A DNA stretch of 64,000 nt from Hymenobacter mucosus (GTDB taxonomy: Bacteria; Bacteroidota; Bacteroidia; Cytophagales; Hymenobacteraceae): positions 434,001 through 498,000 of the forward strand of contig NZ_FZNS01000003.1 of NCBI RefSeq assembly GCF_900188255.1. Direction: 5' to 3'. The notes under the pieces were generated by a model. It had not been told where the DNA came from. It made no database searches and saw only the letters and a list, made by a program, of their open reading frames with translations. Numbering within the stretch: position 1 is the first letter of the stretch; each line of letters opens with the position of its first letter. The position numbers were made by a program, and so were the translations under genes. Below are positions 17,619 to 25,177 of this stretch, piece after piece.

Positions 17619-18378
17619 CTGGTGGGGCCGGTACCCGCGTGGTCAGATACCCGCGCACCTGCCACAGCTCGATGATGTCGGCCGCCGGTACGTGCATGGG
17701 CGCTATCCGCGCATTATCGGCCAGCAGTTCCACTACCTGCTTCCGCTCAGTGATAGGGGCCGGCAGCCGTCGGGCCAGCACCCCGCCGGGTACCACCACC
17801 ACGCAGGCCGAGCCTGGCGCCAGCAGGTCCCACCGCTCCACGAACGAGCACACCGCTACGTCGTGCCGCCGGATGCCGGGATGCAGCTCGTCGCCGTCCA
17901 CCTCGAAGGCGCGGAAGGTGCCCGAGGCAAACAGCGGCAGCCGGAACGTGGTGAGCTTGTCCAGGAAAGCCGGCTCGTCGTGCCGCTTGGTGTAGGCTGC
18001 CTGGTCGCGCAGGGGCACCATCACAATGTTTTCGTGCCCGGTGTGGTCCACCGTTACGGCCAACACCCGGCCCCCGTTGATGCCCCGCTCCGGCAGCGCC
18101 GGTGTCTTGGCTGAGAATAGGGGCAGGTCGCTGGTGGAGGCTGCGCCACCCCGCAGCATAGGCCCGGTGCCCAGTATCAGCCACTCCGGCGAGAGGTCCG
18201 GCCACGCCGTTAGCAGCTCCACGATGGTGTCATAGCCCGGCTTGGCATCGTTGTTCACCAGCTTGTAAACTTTTGAAGGCTTTTCGTGCCCCAGCTTCTG
18301 CGAAGCTTGGTAGGCATTGAGGCCTTGCGCCTCCATAAATGCCTTTATACGGTCGCCTACCTGCATTTCCTGACTCAT
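17584..18378 (-). CDS. second S24-type repressor, catalytic dyad lost, 264 aa
   Basis: HTH of XRE type at about 6-60 (GDRIKAFMEAQGLNAYQASQ, then KLGHEKPSKVYKLVN), followed by the Bacteroidota S24 domain. At the place of GDSM it reads VDGDELHP (E164 instead of Ser). The lysine position reads GVLARRL, and the usual A-G cleavage site reads QAAY (127-129). All three features needed for self-cleavage are changed, so this repressor should be SOS-blind. ATG 18378 precedes MSQEMQVGDR; upstream frame to 18459 is not conserved-looking. It is divergent from the replication-type gene at 18477. Confidence 0.82.
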   Translation of the reverse strand: MSQEMQVGDRIKAFMEAQGLNAYQASQKLGHEKPSKVYKLVNNDAKPGYDTIVELLTAWPDLSPEWLILGTGPMLRGGAASTSDLPLFSAKTPALPERGINGGRVLAVTVDHTGHENIVMVPLRDQAAYTKRHDEPAFLDKLTTFRLPLFASGTFRAFEVDGDELHPGIRRHDVAVCSFVERWDLLAPGSACVVVVPGGVLARRLPAPITERKQVVELLADNARIAPMHVPAADIIELWQVRGYLTTRVPAPPVRSGGLPADGE

Positions 18379-18476
18379 AGTGTCATAGCTGATATCAGGC
18401 CAACCCGGCCCAATGCCTGTATTTCTATGCAAAGTACGCATCCGGCTTTTACCCTTCACTACCTGTTACGGCCCGC
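18379..18476. promoter_or_regulatory. divergent promoter region between the second repressor and the replication-type gene
   Basis: A 98-bp spacer containing the dyad ATGC-AAAGTAC-GCAT (18428-18442), a candidate operator. No exact TAnnTTTG box was found. Confidence 0.4.
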
Positions 18477-19376
18477 ATGAACTACATCACCCACACCCGC
18501 GCCGCCTTTGCCTTCCTGGCCGCCGAGCTCACGGCCACCCCGCACCACATCAGCCTGTACGTAGCATTGTTCCAGCTCTGGAATGCCGCCCACTTCCCGC
18601 CCTCGGTGCTGCTGTTCCGCGACGAGCTGATGCGGGCCGCCCACATTGGCAGCGCCGGCACCTACCGCGCCTGCCTGCGCGACCTGACCGCCTGGGGCCT
18701 CATCACCTACCAGCCCAGCCAGAGTCAGCACCAGCCCAGCCAAGCCCTCATGCACGAGCTTGGATCGGAGGCCGCTCTACCCACCGCTACGCCCAAAAGT
18801 GCTTCAACCGAAAGTGACGCAAGCCGTGGCCCAACTGCCGGTAAAGCCGTGCCCCCTATCCTGAAAACACCGGTAACGGTACCAGACGGAGACAACCCCA
18901 CAAACTTTTCAAACGCATCTGCGGCGGGAGCGAAAAAAGAGGCGGGCTACGCCATGCTGGATGATTCGCTTTCAGAGGAGCAGTTGGCTGCGGAGGACCG
19001 TGCAGGGCCGGCTTCCCAAGAAAAAGTTGCGCCAAAAAGAAAGGTTTCGGGTAGGGGAGTGGGCCGCCCGGAGGTCCTGTTTGCCGAGTCCGAGCTGGCC
19101 GACCCCGAGGCCTTCATCGCCGCTTTTGCCGGCACCGACTTCGAGCTGGCCAACCTCCGCTTCTACCACCAGAAAGTCGCCAACTGGCGCAAAGACGGCC
19201 TGCCACCCCGCCGCCGCGACTGGAAGGCCACCGCCAAAAACTTCATGCTCAATGATATCGAACGGAACGCCCTCGTACTCGCCCCCGCACAGCCAGTCAC
19301 CGGCTACGGTGCCCCCGCCTACGGGGCCGGGGCCCGAAGCGCAATTGCTGACTATTTCGACAGCCGCTACGCTTGA
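18477..19376 (+). CDS. winged-helix replication-type protein of mobile elements, 299 aa
   Basis: The N-terminal about 85 residues (ISLYVALFQLWNAAHFP, then LMRAAHIGSAGTYRACLRDL, LTAWGLITYQPS) form a winged helix of the kind found in phage and plasmid replication initiators of Bacteroidota. A low-complexity Ala/Pro/Ser linker follows (about 90-190). The C-terminal segment (DFELANLRFYHQKVANWRKD, then DWKATAKNFML) resembles DnaD/DnaT-like tails that recruit helicase. A role as replication initiator or loader is inferred from layout and position. Confidence 0.6.
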   Translation: MNYITHTRAAFAFLAAELTATPHHISLYVALFQLWNAAHFPPSVLLFRDELMRAAHIGSAGTYRACLRDLTAWGLITYQPSQSQHQPSQALMHELGSEAALPTATPKSASTESDASRGPTAGKAVPPILKTPVTVPDGDNPTNFSNASAAGAKKEAGYAMLDDSLSEEQLAAEDRAGPASQEKVAPKRKVSGRGVGRPEVLFAESELADPEAFIAAFAGTDFELANLRFYHQKVANWRKDGLPPRRRDWKATAKNFMLNDIERNALVLAPAQPVTGYGAPAYGAGARSAIADYFDSRYA

Positions 19377-20112
19377 GCAGCTGGTCACCGTGTCCGATGA
19401 GCGCCCCCGCCTGCTGCTGGCCCGCATGTCCGTCGGCCTCGACTACGCCCAGGCTGCTCAGGCCCGCAAAATCTTTCAGGTGCAGCGCAGCATCGGGGAA
19501 GGGGAGACACTGAAGCTGCTGGCCGTCATCTTCAAGGCCTTCGTCGATTCGGTGCGCGTGCCCCACAAGCCCGACGCCGCCGACCTCATCGAGCTGGCCG
19601 AAACCGTCATGCGCAAGTACAGCCACGACAGCCTTAAAGACATCATTCTGGCCCTGAAAGAGGCCCGTACCAGTGGCCGCAACTTCTTCCAGGAAATCGA
19701 TCAGGGCAAGATTTTCGCCGTGCTCAACGAGTACTTCGACAAGAAGGCCGCCTTCCTCGAAAGCCGTCACCAGGACCAGAAGGCGCAGGGCGCTTCCGCC
19801 CAGTCCCAAGCCGTGGCCCTGCTGGATAACTTGGCCCCGAAGCTCGTGGAGCAGCTGGCCGACCGCATCCCCGACGACCACCCCAACCACGACGTGCTGC
19901 GCGCCCGCCTCAGCCTGCAGAAGCAGCGCCAGCGCCGCGGCCTGCCTTCCCCCGACCCTGAGGAGTTTCGCCGCCAGCAGCACGCCGCCGCCTTCCGCAA
20001 CGCCCGCACCGACTGGCAGGCCCGCCCCGATGCGCCCTTGGGCGAAACCGGAAAATATGTGCGGCAGCTACGCGCGGAGAATGAGCAGCAGCGGCTGCGC
20101 AACAGTGCCTGA
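19252..20112 (+). CDS. hypothetical helical protein, probably replication-associated, about 286 aa
   Basis: Follows the winged-helix gene and overlaps its end if ATG 19252 is used; GTG 19390 or ATG 19426 are alternative starts. The well-formed part (from LEQLVTVSDERPRLLLARM) is helical throughout, with charged segments and a basic Arg/Gln-rich tail (RLSLQKQRQRRGLPSPDPEE). No known domain was recognised. Tight coupling to the upstream gene suggests a partner in the same process. Confidence 0.55.
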   Translation: MISNGTPSYSPPHSQSPATVPPPTGPGPEAQLLTISTAATLEQLVTVSDERPRLLLARMSVGLDYAQAAQARKIFQVQRSIGEGETLKLLAVIFKAFVDSVRVPHKPDAADLIELAETVMRKYSHDSLKDIILALKEARTSGRNFFQEIDQGKIFAVLNEYFDKKAAFLESRHQDQKAQGASAQSQAVALLDNLAPKLVEQLADRIPDDHPNHDVLRARLSLQKQRQRRGLPSPDPEEFRRQQHAAAFRNARTDWQARPDAPLGETGKYVRQLRAENEQQRLRNSA

Positions 20113-20169
20113 AGTCCTGCGGCCGTTAACTGTTATATTAGACGTTCATTAAGACAATAACCTGTCAGC

Positions 20170-20589
20170 ATGGCCCGTAACGCAGTTATTTCTACCGGCA
20201 CCGGCTACTCGCCCAAAAACCTGCTGACGCTGTTCTGCGAGGCGGAGCAGACCGCCACCCCGCACACAGGCGGGCGGGTAATGGCCCGCACCGCCGCCGG
20301 GGTGCTCGTAGTGGTACGATGCCGCCGGTGTGGCCGCGTTCAGGAGCACGCTCTGTCCCAGCTCCCTGATGGCTTGCAGGTGTACCGGGTCCGGATAACC
20401 GGAGAAGACGGACCCCACCTGCCCGATTCCATGCGGCCGCTGCCCTTCCTGGAGGAGTCGTTTGAGGTGGTGGCCGCGTCCCTGCAGGACGCGCACGAGC
20501 GGGCTGAGTTTGCTTGCTCGCTTCGCTTTGCCGGCCACTTGGTACGCTACTATATCAACGGCGAAGAGCACCTGAACGAACGATTCTGA
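20170..20589 (+). CDS. hypothetical protein with a CxxC pair, 139 aa
   Basis: Not recognised. It contains VVVRCRRCGRVQEHAL (CxxC at about 51-54), which could hold half a zinc site, then an acidic, hydrophobic C-terminal half ending in FAGHLVRYYINGEEHL. It is the last gene of the rightward early cluster and is followed by a small hairpin. Confidence 0.5.
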   Translation: MARNAVISTGTGYSPKNLLTLFCEAEQTATPHTGGRVMARTAAGVLVVVRCRRCGRVQEHALSQLPDGLQVYRVRITGEDGPHLPDSMRPLPFLEESFEVVAASLQDAHERAEFACSLRFAGHLVRYYINGEEHLNERF

Positions 20590-20638
20590 TTGTACTGCCG
20601 GATCTGATGGCGGAGCCACCGGAAATCCTTAGTATTAG

Positions 20639-20664
20639 CCCCTGGACCTAAACAGGCCCAGGGG
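20639..20664 (+). terminator. short hairpin before the PDDEXK gene
   Basis: CCCCTGG pairs with CCAGGGG across 12 nt. There is no strong T-run, so it may be only a weak terminator. Confidence 0.4.
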
Positions 20665-20690
20665 TGTAATCTGATTATTCTGTTACAGAT

Positions 20691-21956
20691 ATGAGCGAAA
20701 TTATTGCCTGCCTCCAAGCCGTAGAAAAAACAATCGTGCGGATTGAGCACGAAAACCGCCTTGTAAATAGATACACAGCCCGCGACTTTACCCCGTTCAG
20801 GTTCATGCCACAGGGTGAGGTGCCCACAACTCACCTGCTGGCTTTCTTTCTGAACGCGCACGAAGACCATGGTCAGGAGCACTTGTTCCAGGAATTGTTC
20901 ATTAAGAGGCTGAGGCAGGAGCACTTGGTAAGCAACCGACTACCGGTAGCCACTTGGACGGTTAAAGCCGAACGACGCCACGGAGAATACGGGCAGCTGG
21001 ATCTGTTGCTGACGGCCACTGACGGTAGCTTTGGCATCTGTATCGAGAACAAGCCCCGAGACGGCACCAAAGACCAGCCCGGGCAGTTGACCCGGTACCG
21101 GCAGTTGCTCATGCAGCGGCATGGCGAAAACTACTTATTGATATACCTGAGCCGGGACGCCCGGCCGCCTGACCCAATAAGCCTGACCGCTGAAGACCGC
21201 GAAGCACTGACAGGAAAGGGACAATACCTCAACCTCACATTTCGGGAATTTCTGCTAGGGCTCCTTGACGACTGGTACCAAGCAGTGCACCCGGAGAGCC
21301 TGAGAACATTTATCCGCCAGTTCCGCCACCACGTCGAAAGCTGGCTTCAATTCGAAAGCACCAAACCAGCGCAACTCATGCAGGCTAAGGAAGTAGCATC
21401 CACCATCATTTCCGCTTCTCAGGTTCAAACCGCCTTCGATATAATTGATTCTCTGGCAGAGTTGAAAACTCAGCTGCTTACTACTTTAGCTAAGAAGTTA
21501 GCAGAATGCTTTCCTGAATTCGCGGTTGGAGAGCATTGGAAGGATACCGGATTCCTTCAAGCAATCAACAGGAAGCCAATTATCATCCGTCGCCCCACCA
21601 CCAGCGAAGTACCGGATAAGCTGCCTTGGGGCCGCTACTCTATAGGGGTGGAATTCGATAACGGCCGGCTTTTCTACGGAATCCGGTTTGACAGAGCGAA
21701 TCTAAGTCCCACTGATACAACGGAGCAGGATTGGCCGGAAGAGACGCCCAACGCCATAGCCCAACTGCTCAGCAAGGAAGCCAGACCCTGGTCTTGGTGG
21801 CCATGGTGGGATTGGGTAGGGCCGGAAAATGACCACTCGTTATACCCACTGATTGCCAACGGAAAACTAGTGAGCGAACTGGCGCCAAGAGTTGAGGAGT
21901 TGATCAAAGCACTCGACAGGCATTGTCAAGTCGGCTCTGCCGATGCTAGTCAATGA
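20691..21956 (+). CDS. PD-(D/E)xK nuclease family protein (PDDEXK_4 type), 421 aa
   Basis: The N-terminal half has the family pattern: ETTHLLAFFLNAHEDHGQEH-like segment (PTTHLLAFFLNAHEDHG, 45-61), then GQLDLLLTA (D104), ICIENKP (E119, K121) and Q132/Y136 in GQLTRYRQLL, giving a D...ExK...QxxxY nuclease core. The C-terminal half (WPWWDWVG region) is unassigned. Composition is visibly AT-richer than the replication genes before it. Such proteins often occur singly in defence islands; target and partner are unknown. It converges on the HEPN gene across a strong terminator. Confidence 0.75.
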   Translation: MSEIIACLQAVEKTIVRIEHENRLVNRYTARDFTPFRFMPQGEVPTTHLLAFFLNAHEDHGQEHLFQELFIKRLRQEHLVSNRLPVATWTVKAERRHGEYGQLDLLLTATDGSFGICIENKPRDGTKDQPGQLTRYRQLLMQRHGENYLLIYLSRDARPPDPISLTAEDREALTGKGQYLNLTFREFLLGLLDDWYQAVHPESLRTFIRQFRHHVESWLQFESTKPAQLMQAKEVASTIISASQVQTAFDIIDSLAELKTQLLTTLAKKLAECFPEFAVGEHWKDTGFLQAINRKPIIIRRPTTSEVPDKLPWGRYSIGVEFDNGRLFYGIRFDRANLSPTDTTEQDWPEETPNAIAQLLSKEARPWSWWPWWDWVGPENDHSLYPLIANGKLVSELAPRVEELIKALDRHCQVGSADASQ

Positions 21957-21991
21957 GAACGGGCAGGTCGATTGACCTGCCCGTTCTCATT
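21952..21991. terminator. bidirectional terminator, 18-bp stem
   Basis: Perfect stem AATGAGAACGGGCAGGTC with GATT loop. It begins inside the stop region of the PDDEXK gene and also faces the converging HEPN gene. Confidence 0.88.
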
Positions 21992-22007
21992 AATCCTTGT
22001 AATACTA

Positions 22008-22757
22008 TCATTTTTTTAGATGAATGAACTTGTCAGGAAGTCGCAGATTTCTAATGACACATCCATCATAATTTTCTACCAACGCTACTACCTTGGTACG
22101 GGCCGCTGAAACCACTTCAAAAGTCAATTTTATGCCCTCTCCTTCAATAGCACCAAACTCAGGGTAGGAAGTACAGAAATTTTTGTCCGCCTTACCATCG
22201 GAGTGAACAAGTAGATGTCGTAGCTCCAAGTAGGGCATTGCCTCCCGAATAACCGTTTTATCAGCACCTAAGTCCAGCTTTGTATCAATTGATTCCAATA
22301 AGTATAAAGTGCTTTTTTGAGTGTTTTGAATTTTTCTGAACAACTCTTTGCTAAGCAGCCGAATAACGCCGTCCCAGTTCCCACACTTTAAAATATCATT
22401 GATATCAAATGAAATCTTGTGTTGTCCAACAAGCCTGTCAGGTGTAATGTCTGAAGCAGTAACTGCTGCTAATATGTCTATAAGATATAATTCAACCTCT
22501 TCAAAAAGGTCCTTAATGTATGAGCCATAAACATTCTTTTTTAAGTGGGAAACTGCAACGCTACGACCACCGTGAGATGATGTTCTATTTGCGAGTGTTT
22601 TATGTTTTTCTGGGTTAACGTGTCTTAAAATGAGTTTTCCATCCCGGGGAGTCAGTTCATTTTTATAAACAGACTGAGCGAAGACATCAATTAATTCTAA
22701 GTCGGCATTGTAGTGGGCAACTCGGCTTACAAATCGGTGTAGTGCCTTTGTAATCAT
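22008..22757 (-). CDS. HEPN-like protein, 249 aa
   Basis: The C-terminal half carries YLELRHLLVHSDG (177-188), whose R180-x4-H185 is the catalytic RxxxxH signature of HEPN ribonucleases, preceded by helices (KSTLYLLESIDTKLDLGADK). The N-terminal half is unassigned, with SSHGGRS and a helical EEVELYLIDILAAV. HEPN proteins with this spacing cut RNA in abortive-infection or toxin roles; no nucleotidyltransferase (MNT) antitoxin is adjacent. Clearly AT-rich. Function is inferred from one motif and the helical context. Confidence 0.55.
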   Translation of the reverse strand: MITKALHRFVSRVAHYNADLELIDVFAQSVYKNELTPRDGKLILRHVNPEKHKTLANRTSSHGGRSVAVSHLKKNVYGSYIKDLFEEVELYLIDILAAVTASDITPDRLVGQHKISFDINDILKCGNWDGVIRLLSKELFRKIQNTQKSTLYLLESIDTKLDLGADKTVIREAMPYLELRHLLVHSDGKADKNFCTSYPEFGAIEGEGIKLTFEVVSAARTKVVALVENYDGCVIRNLRLPDKFIHLKK

Positions 22758-22795
22758 CTTGTTCAGTGGTTAGAAGCAAAACAAATGCTTTTGTA

Positions 22796-23104
22796 TTAAC
22801 TATGAATCACCAGCACTGGCCCGCACAAAACCGCGTCCTCGTCGCCTAGGTCAAACTCTACTCCCAATACCTCGGCCACCGCTACCATTGCGGCCTCGTT
22901 CGCTGGCTCCTCGCAGTCGAACACCGAGTAGGCCACTTACCCCGGCCCGCTGACCAACACATCCACCAAGTCGCGGGCGCAGCCCATAAGCACCGGTACC
23001 TGCTCAGACACCGCCGCAAACCCGGTAGTCGGTTCGGGCAGGCTCAGCCCTTCAACGGAAACGGGCTGCGGATTCTGGTGCGGCAGATAGAGCGTAGCTT
23101 TCAT
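22796..23104 (-). pseudogene. small gene broken by one in-frame TAA
   Basis: From ATG 23104 (MKATLYLPHQNPQPVSVEG) the frame runs 55 codons to TAA at 22937-22939, then continues open in the same frame for 46 codons (VAYSVFDCEEPANEAAMVAV...) to TAA 22796-22798. Both halves have coding-like composition with GC-rich third positions, so this looks like a roughly 102-codon gene with a single nonsense change. The family is not recognised. Confidence 0.6.
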
Positions 23105-23228
23105 AGCAAAACGGTGTGCATAAGGTGGGCGAAGTTCGGCAATAGCTCGTAACTAAGCTGCCCAAGGACTAAAGGGTAATGGCATCCGTGTAAATTGCCC
23201 ATATATTCCGCCTTCACACCCTGCCGCT

Positions 23229-25157
23229 TTGCTTTTCGCACAAATAGATACCCTTAGCGCCTCTGCTCCAGCGCAATCTACTTCAGGCTTCCCGATAGTT
23301 TTAACCGTTCTAATCGTCTTTGTGCTCGGGTTGCTTGCTTACTGGATTTTCCGGCCCAAGCCGACCCAGCACCATACGCTGCCGGCTACGCCAATTCCCG
23401 TACCGCCTCCCCCAACTACCCCACCTATACAGAATAGGCCACAATCTGCGCCTTTAGCTCCGAAGGTTGCTTCGCCAACGCTCACGCCAAAACCGACTCC
23501 GGCCGCTAAGAGTCAGCCAACGGCCACTACCCCACCGCCGCCTGCCCGTCCTGAACCAGTGTCTGCCACTCCGGCACCGGCTCCTGCTGCTGAGCGCTCC
23601 GCTCGCCGGGCAGAGCCTGCCCGGCCCACTCCGCCACCGGCTACACCCCGGCCTGCGCCTCAGCGCCCTGCTGCTGAGCAGGTGCCGGTGCCTGGCGAAA
23701 TCAAATACATTGGCTACGAGCCACTACCCGCTCGCAGCAATAGCCGCTATCCTTATCTACGCTGGCCAGCCGCTGGCAATCGCGTACCTGTCAAGTTTCC
23801 CCGCGCTGGTCGCTCGGCCAACCGCGGCTACTGCGAAGCAGCTTTTGTTGAGCATTTGCGCCGCTTTTTTCCTAAGTCCGGCCCGGTTCGGGTACTTGAC
23901 AACCACCATCTACCCACTGCCAACGCTTCCCGTCCCTACGAGCCGGATGTAGCTTTGCTGCACGAGCGCAACGGCCTTAATCTCTTCCTCAACGTCGAGA
24001 TTGACGAGCCTTATGACGGGGCCAACCGCCTGCCCACCCACTGCCAGGGTGACGACGACAGCCGCGACAACTTTTTTACCAGCCGTGGGTGGGTCGTGCT
24101 GCGCTTTGCTGAAATTCAGGTTCATCAGCAGCCGGAAGCCTGTTGTGCCGTTATTGCCCACCTCATCGCCCGGCTCGACCCTACGTACCAGATTCCCGAA
24201 ATCCTGTTATCCGTCGGCACGCCTGCAGGTGTTGTGGTCTGGGACGTGGTGCAGGCGCAGAAGTGGGCTAAAGCCCGCTACCGTGAGCAGTACTTGGGAA
24301 TCACCGACTTCGGTAGATATGAAAGTAGTGGCGTCGGCCCTGCCGCCGAATCGCTACCCATTGAGGCGGAGATTGAAAAACTGGTAGCTCAAGCAGCCCC
24401 CCTACCTCCGCCGCCCAAGCCTGGTACGCTGCAGAAAGCTAATCCTGACCCGCGCCGTAGTGCCCTGAGCTTCGACGCTGACGCCCACCAGTATTATATC
24501 AACGGACAGCCCGCATTAGCTGTCAGTACTTTAGTAAGCCGCTTTTTTCCAAAGTTTGATACTGAATATTGGTCAGCCTACAAAGCAGCTCAACGCGGCT
24601 GCGCACCCGAAGATGTAGCTCAGGAATGGGCTGACAAAGCTGCAGCCTCATCGCGTGCTGGCACGGCCCTACATCAGCAGATTGAAGATTTTTACAATCA
24701 GGGCACCCCCGCTACCGGCCCCGAGTTTGCTCATTTTCTCAGCTTTCACCGGGCTTTTTCTCACCTTGTGCCTCACCGTACTGAGTGGCAGGTGTACAGT
24801 GAGGAGTTGATGCTGGCAGGCACCCTCGATTTTGTGGCCCGCAATACCGACGGAACCCTTTCTATCTACGACTGGAAGCGCAGCCATAAAGTAGTAGATG
24901 CTGCCGGCCAGGTGCAGCTAAACCGCTACCAGACTGCCGAAGGGCCGCTTGGGGACCTGCCCGACTGCTCGTTCAGCCACTATACCATGCAACAGAATAT
25001 GTATAAGTGGCTGCTTGAAACAAATTACGGTTGCCGCGTCCGTGATATGCACTTGGTAGTGCTACATCCCGATTATGACCGCTACCACCTCATACCCGTG
25101 CCCGAGCGCCCTGCCCATGTTGCCCGTATGCTTGATGTTGTGCGAGCCAAACGATAA
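23229..25157 (+). CDS. membrane-anchored protein with DUF559-like and RecB-like nuclease domains, 642 aa
   Basis: One N-terminal transmembrane helix (about 22-41) leads to a long Pro/Ala-rich linker (about 44-155). Domain 1 (about 165-325) has EPDVALL (D240), LNVEIDEPYDG (E257, D259) and RDNFFTSRGWVVLRF, the pattern of DUF559/Vsr-like nucleases. Domain 2 (about 405-642) has GTALH (H482), AGTLDFVA (D534) and IYDWKRS (D548, K550), with later Gln/Tyr residues, the pattern of RecB/Cas4/Dna2-type nucleases. The start is TTG 23229; no ATG precedes the helix. The SF1 helicase gene follows after 20 bp. Together they resemble a Dna2 nuclease-helicase split in two and tethered to the membrane. Role in defence or DNA processing is inference. 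Confidence 0.72.
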   Translation: MLFAQIDTLSASAPAQSTSGFPIVLTVLIVFVLGLLAYWIFRPKPTQHHTLPATPIPVPPPPTTPPIQNRPQSAPLAPKVASPTLTPKPTPAAKSQPTATTPPPPARPEPVSATPAPAPAAERSARRAEPARPTPPPATPRPAPQRPAAEQVPVPGEIKYIGYEPLPARSNSRYPYLRWPAAGNRVPVKFPRAGRSANRGYCEAAFVEHLRRFFPKSGPVRVLDNHHLPTANASRPYEPDVALLHERNGLNLFLNVEIDEPYDGANRLPTHCQGDDDSRDNFFTSRGWVVLRFAEIQVHQQPEACCAVIAHLIARLDPTYQIPEILLSVGTPAGVVVWDVVQAQKWAKARYREQYLGITDFGRYESSGVGPAAESLPIEAEIEKLVAQAAPLPPPPKPGTLQKANPDPRRSALSFDADAHQYYINGQPALAVSTLVSRFFPKFDTEYWSAYKAAQRGCAPEDVAQEWADKAAASSRAGTALHQQIEDFYNQGTPATGPEFAHFLSFHRAFSHLVPHRTEWQVYSEELMLAGTLDFVARNTDGTLSIYDWKRSHKVVDAAGQVQLNRYQTAEGPLGDLPDCSFSHYTMQQNMYKWLLETNYGCRVRDMHLVVLHPDYDRYHLIPVPERPAHVARMLDVVRAKR

Positions 25158-25177
25158 AGCTGTAACCCTGCTTCGCT

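Noticed and set aside
18961..19251. N-terminal extension of the gene at 19252
   Set aside because: It runs inside the well-formed winged-helix gene in another frame and its sequence is Pro/Ser/Arg-rich; the coding-like part starts later.
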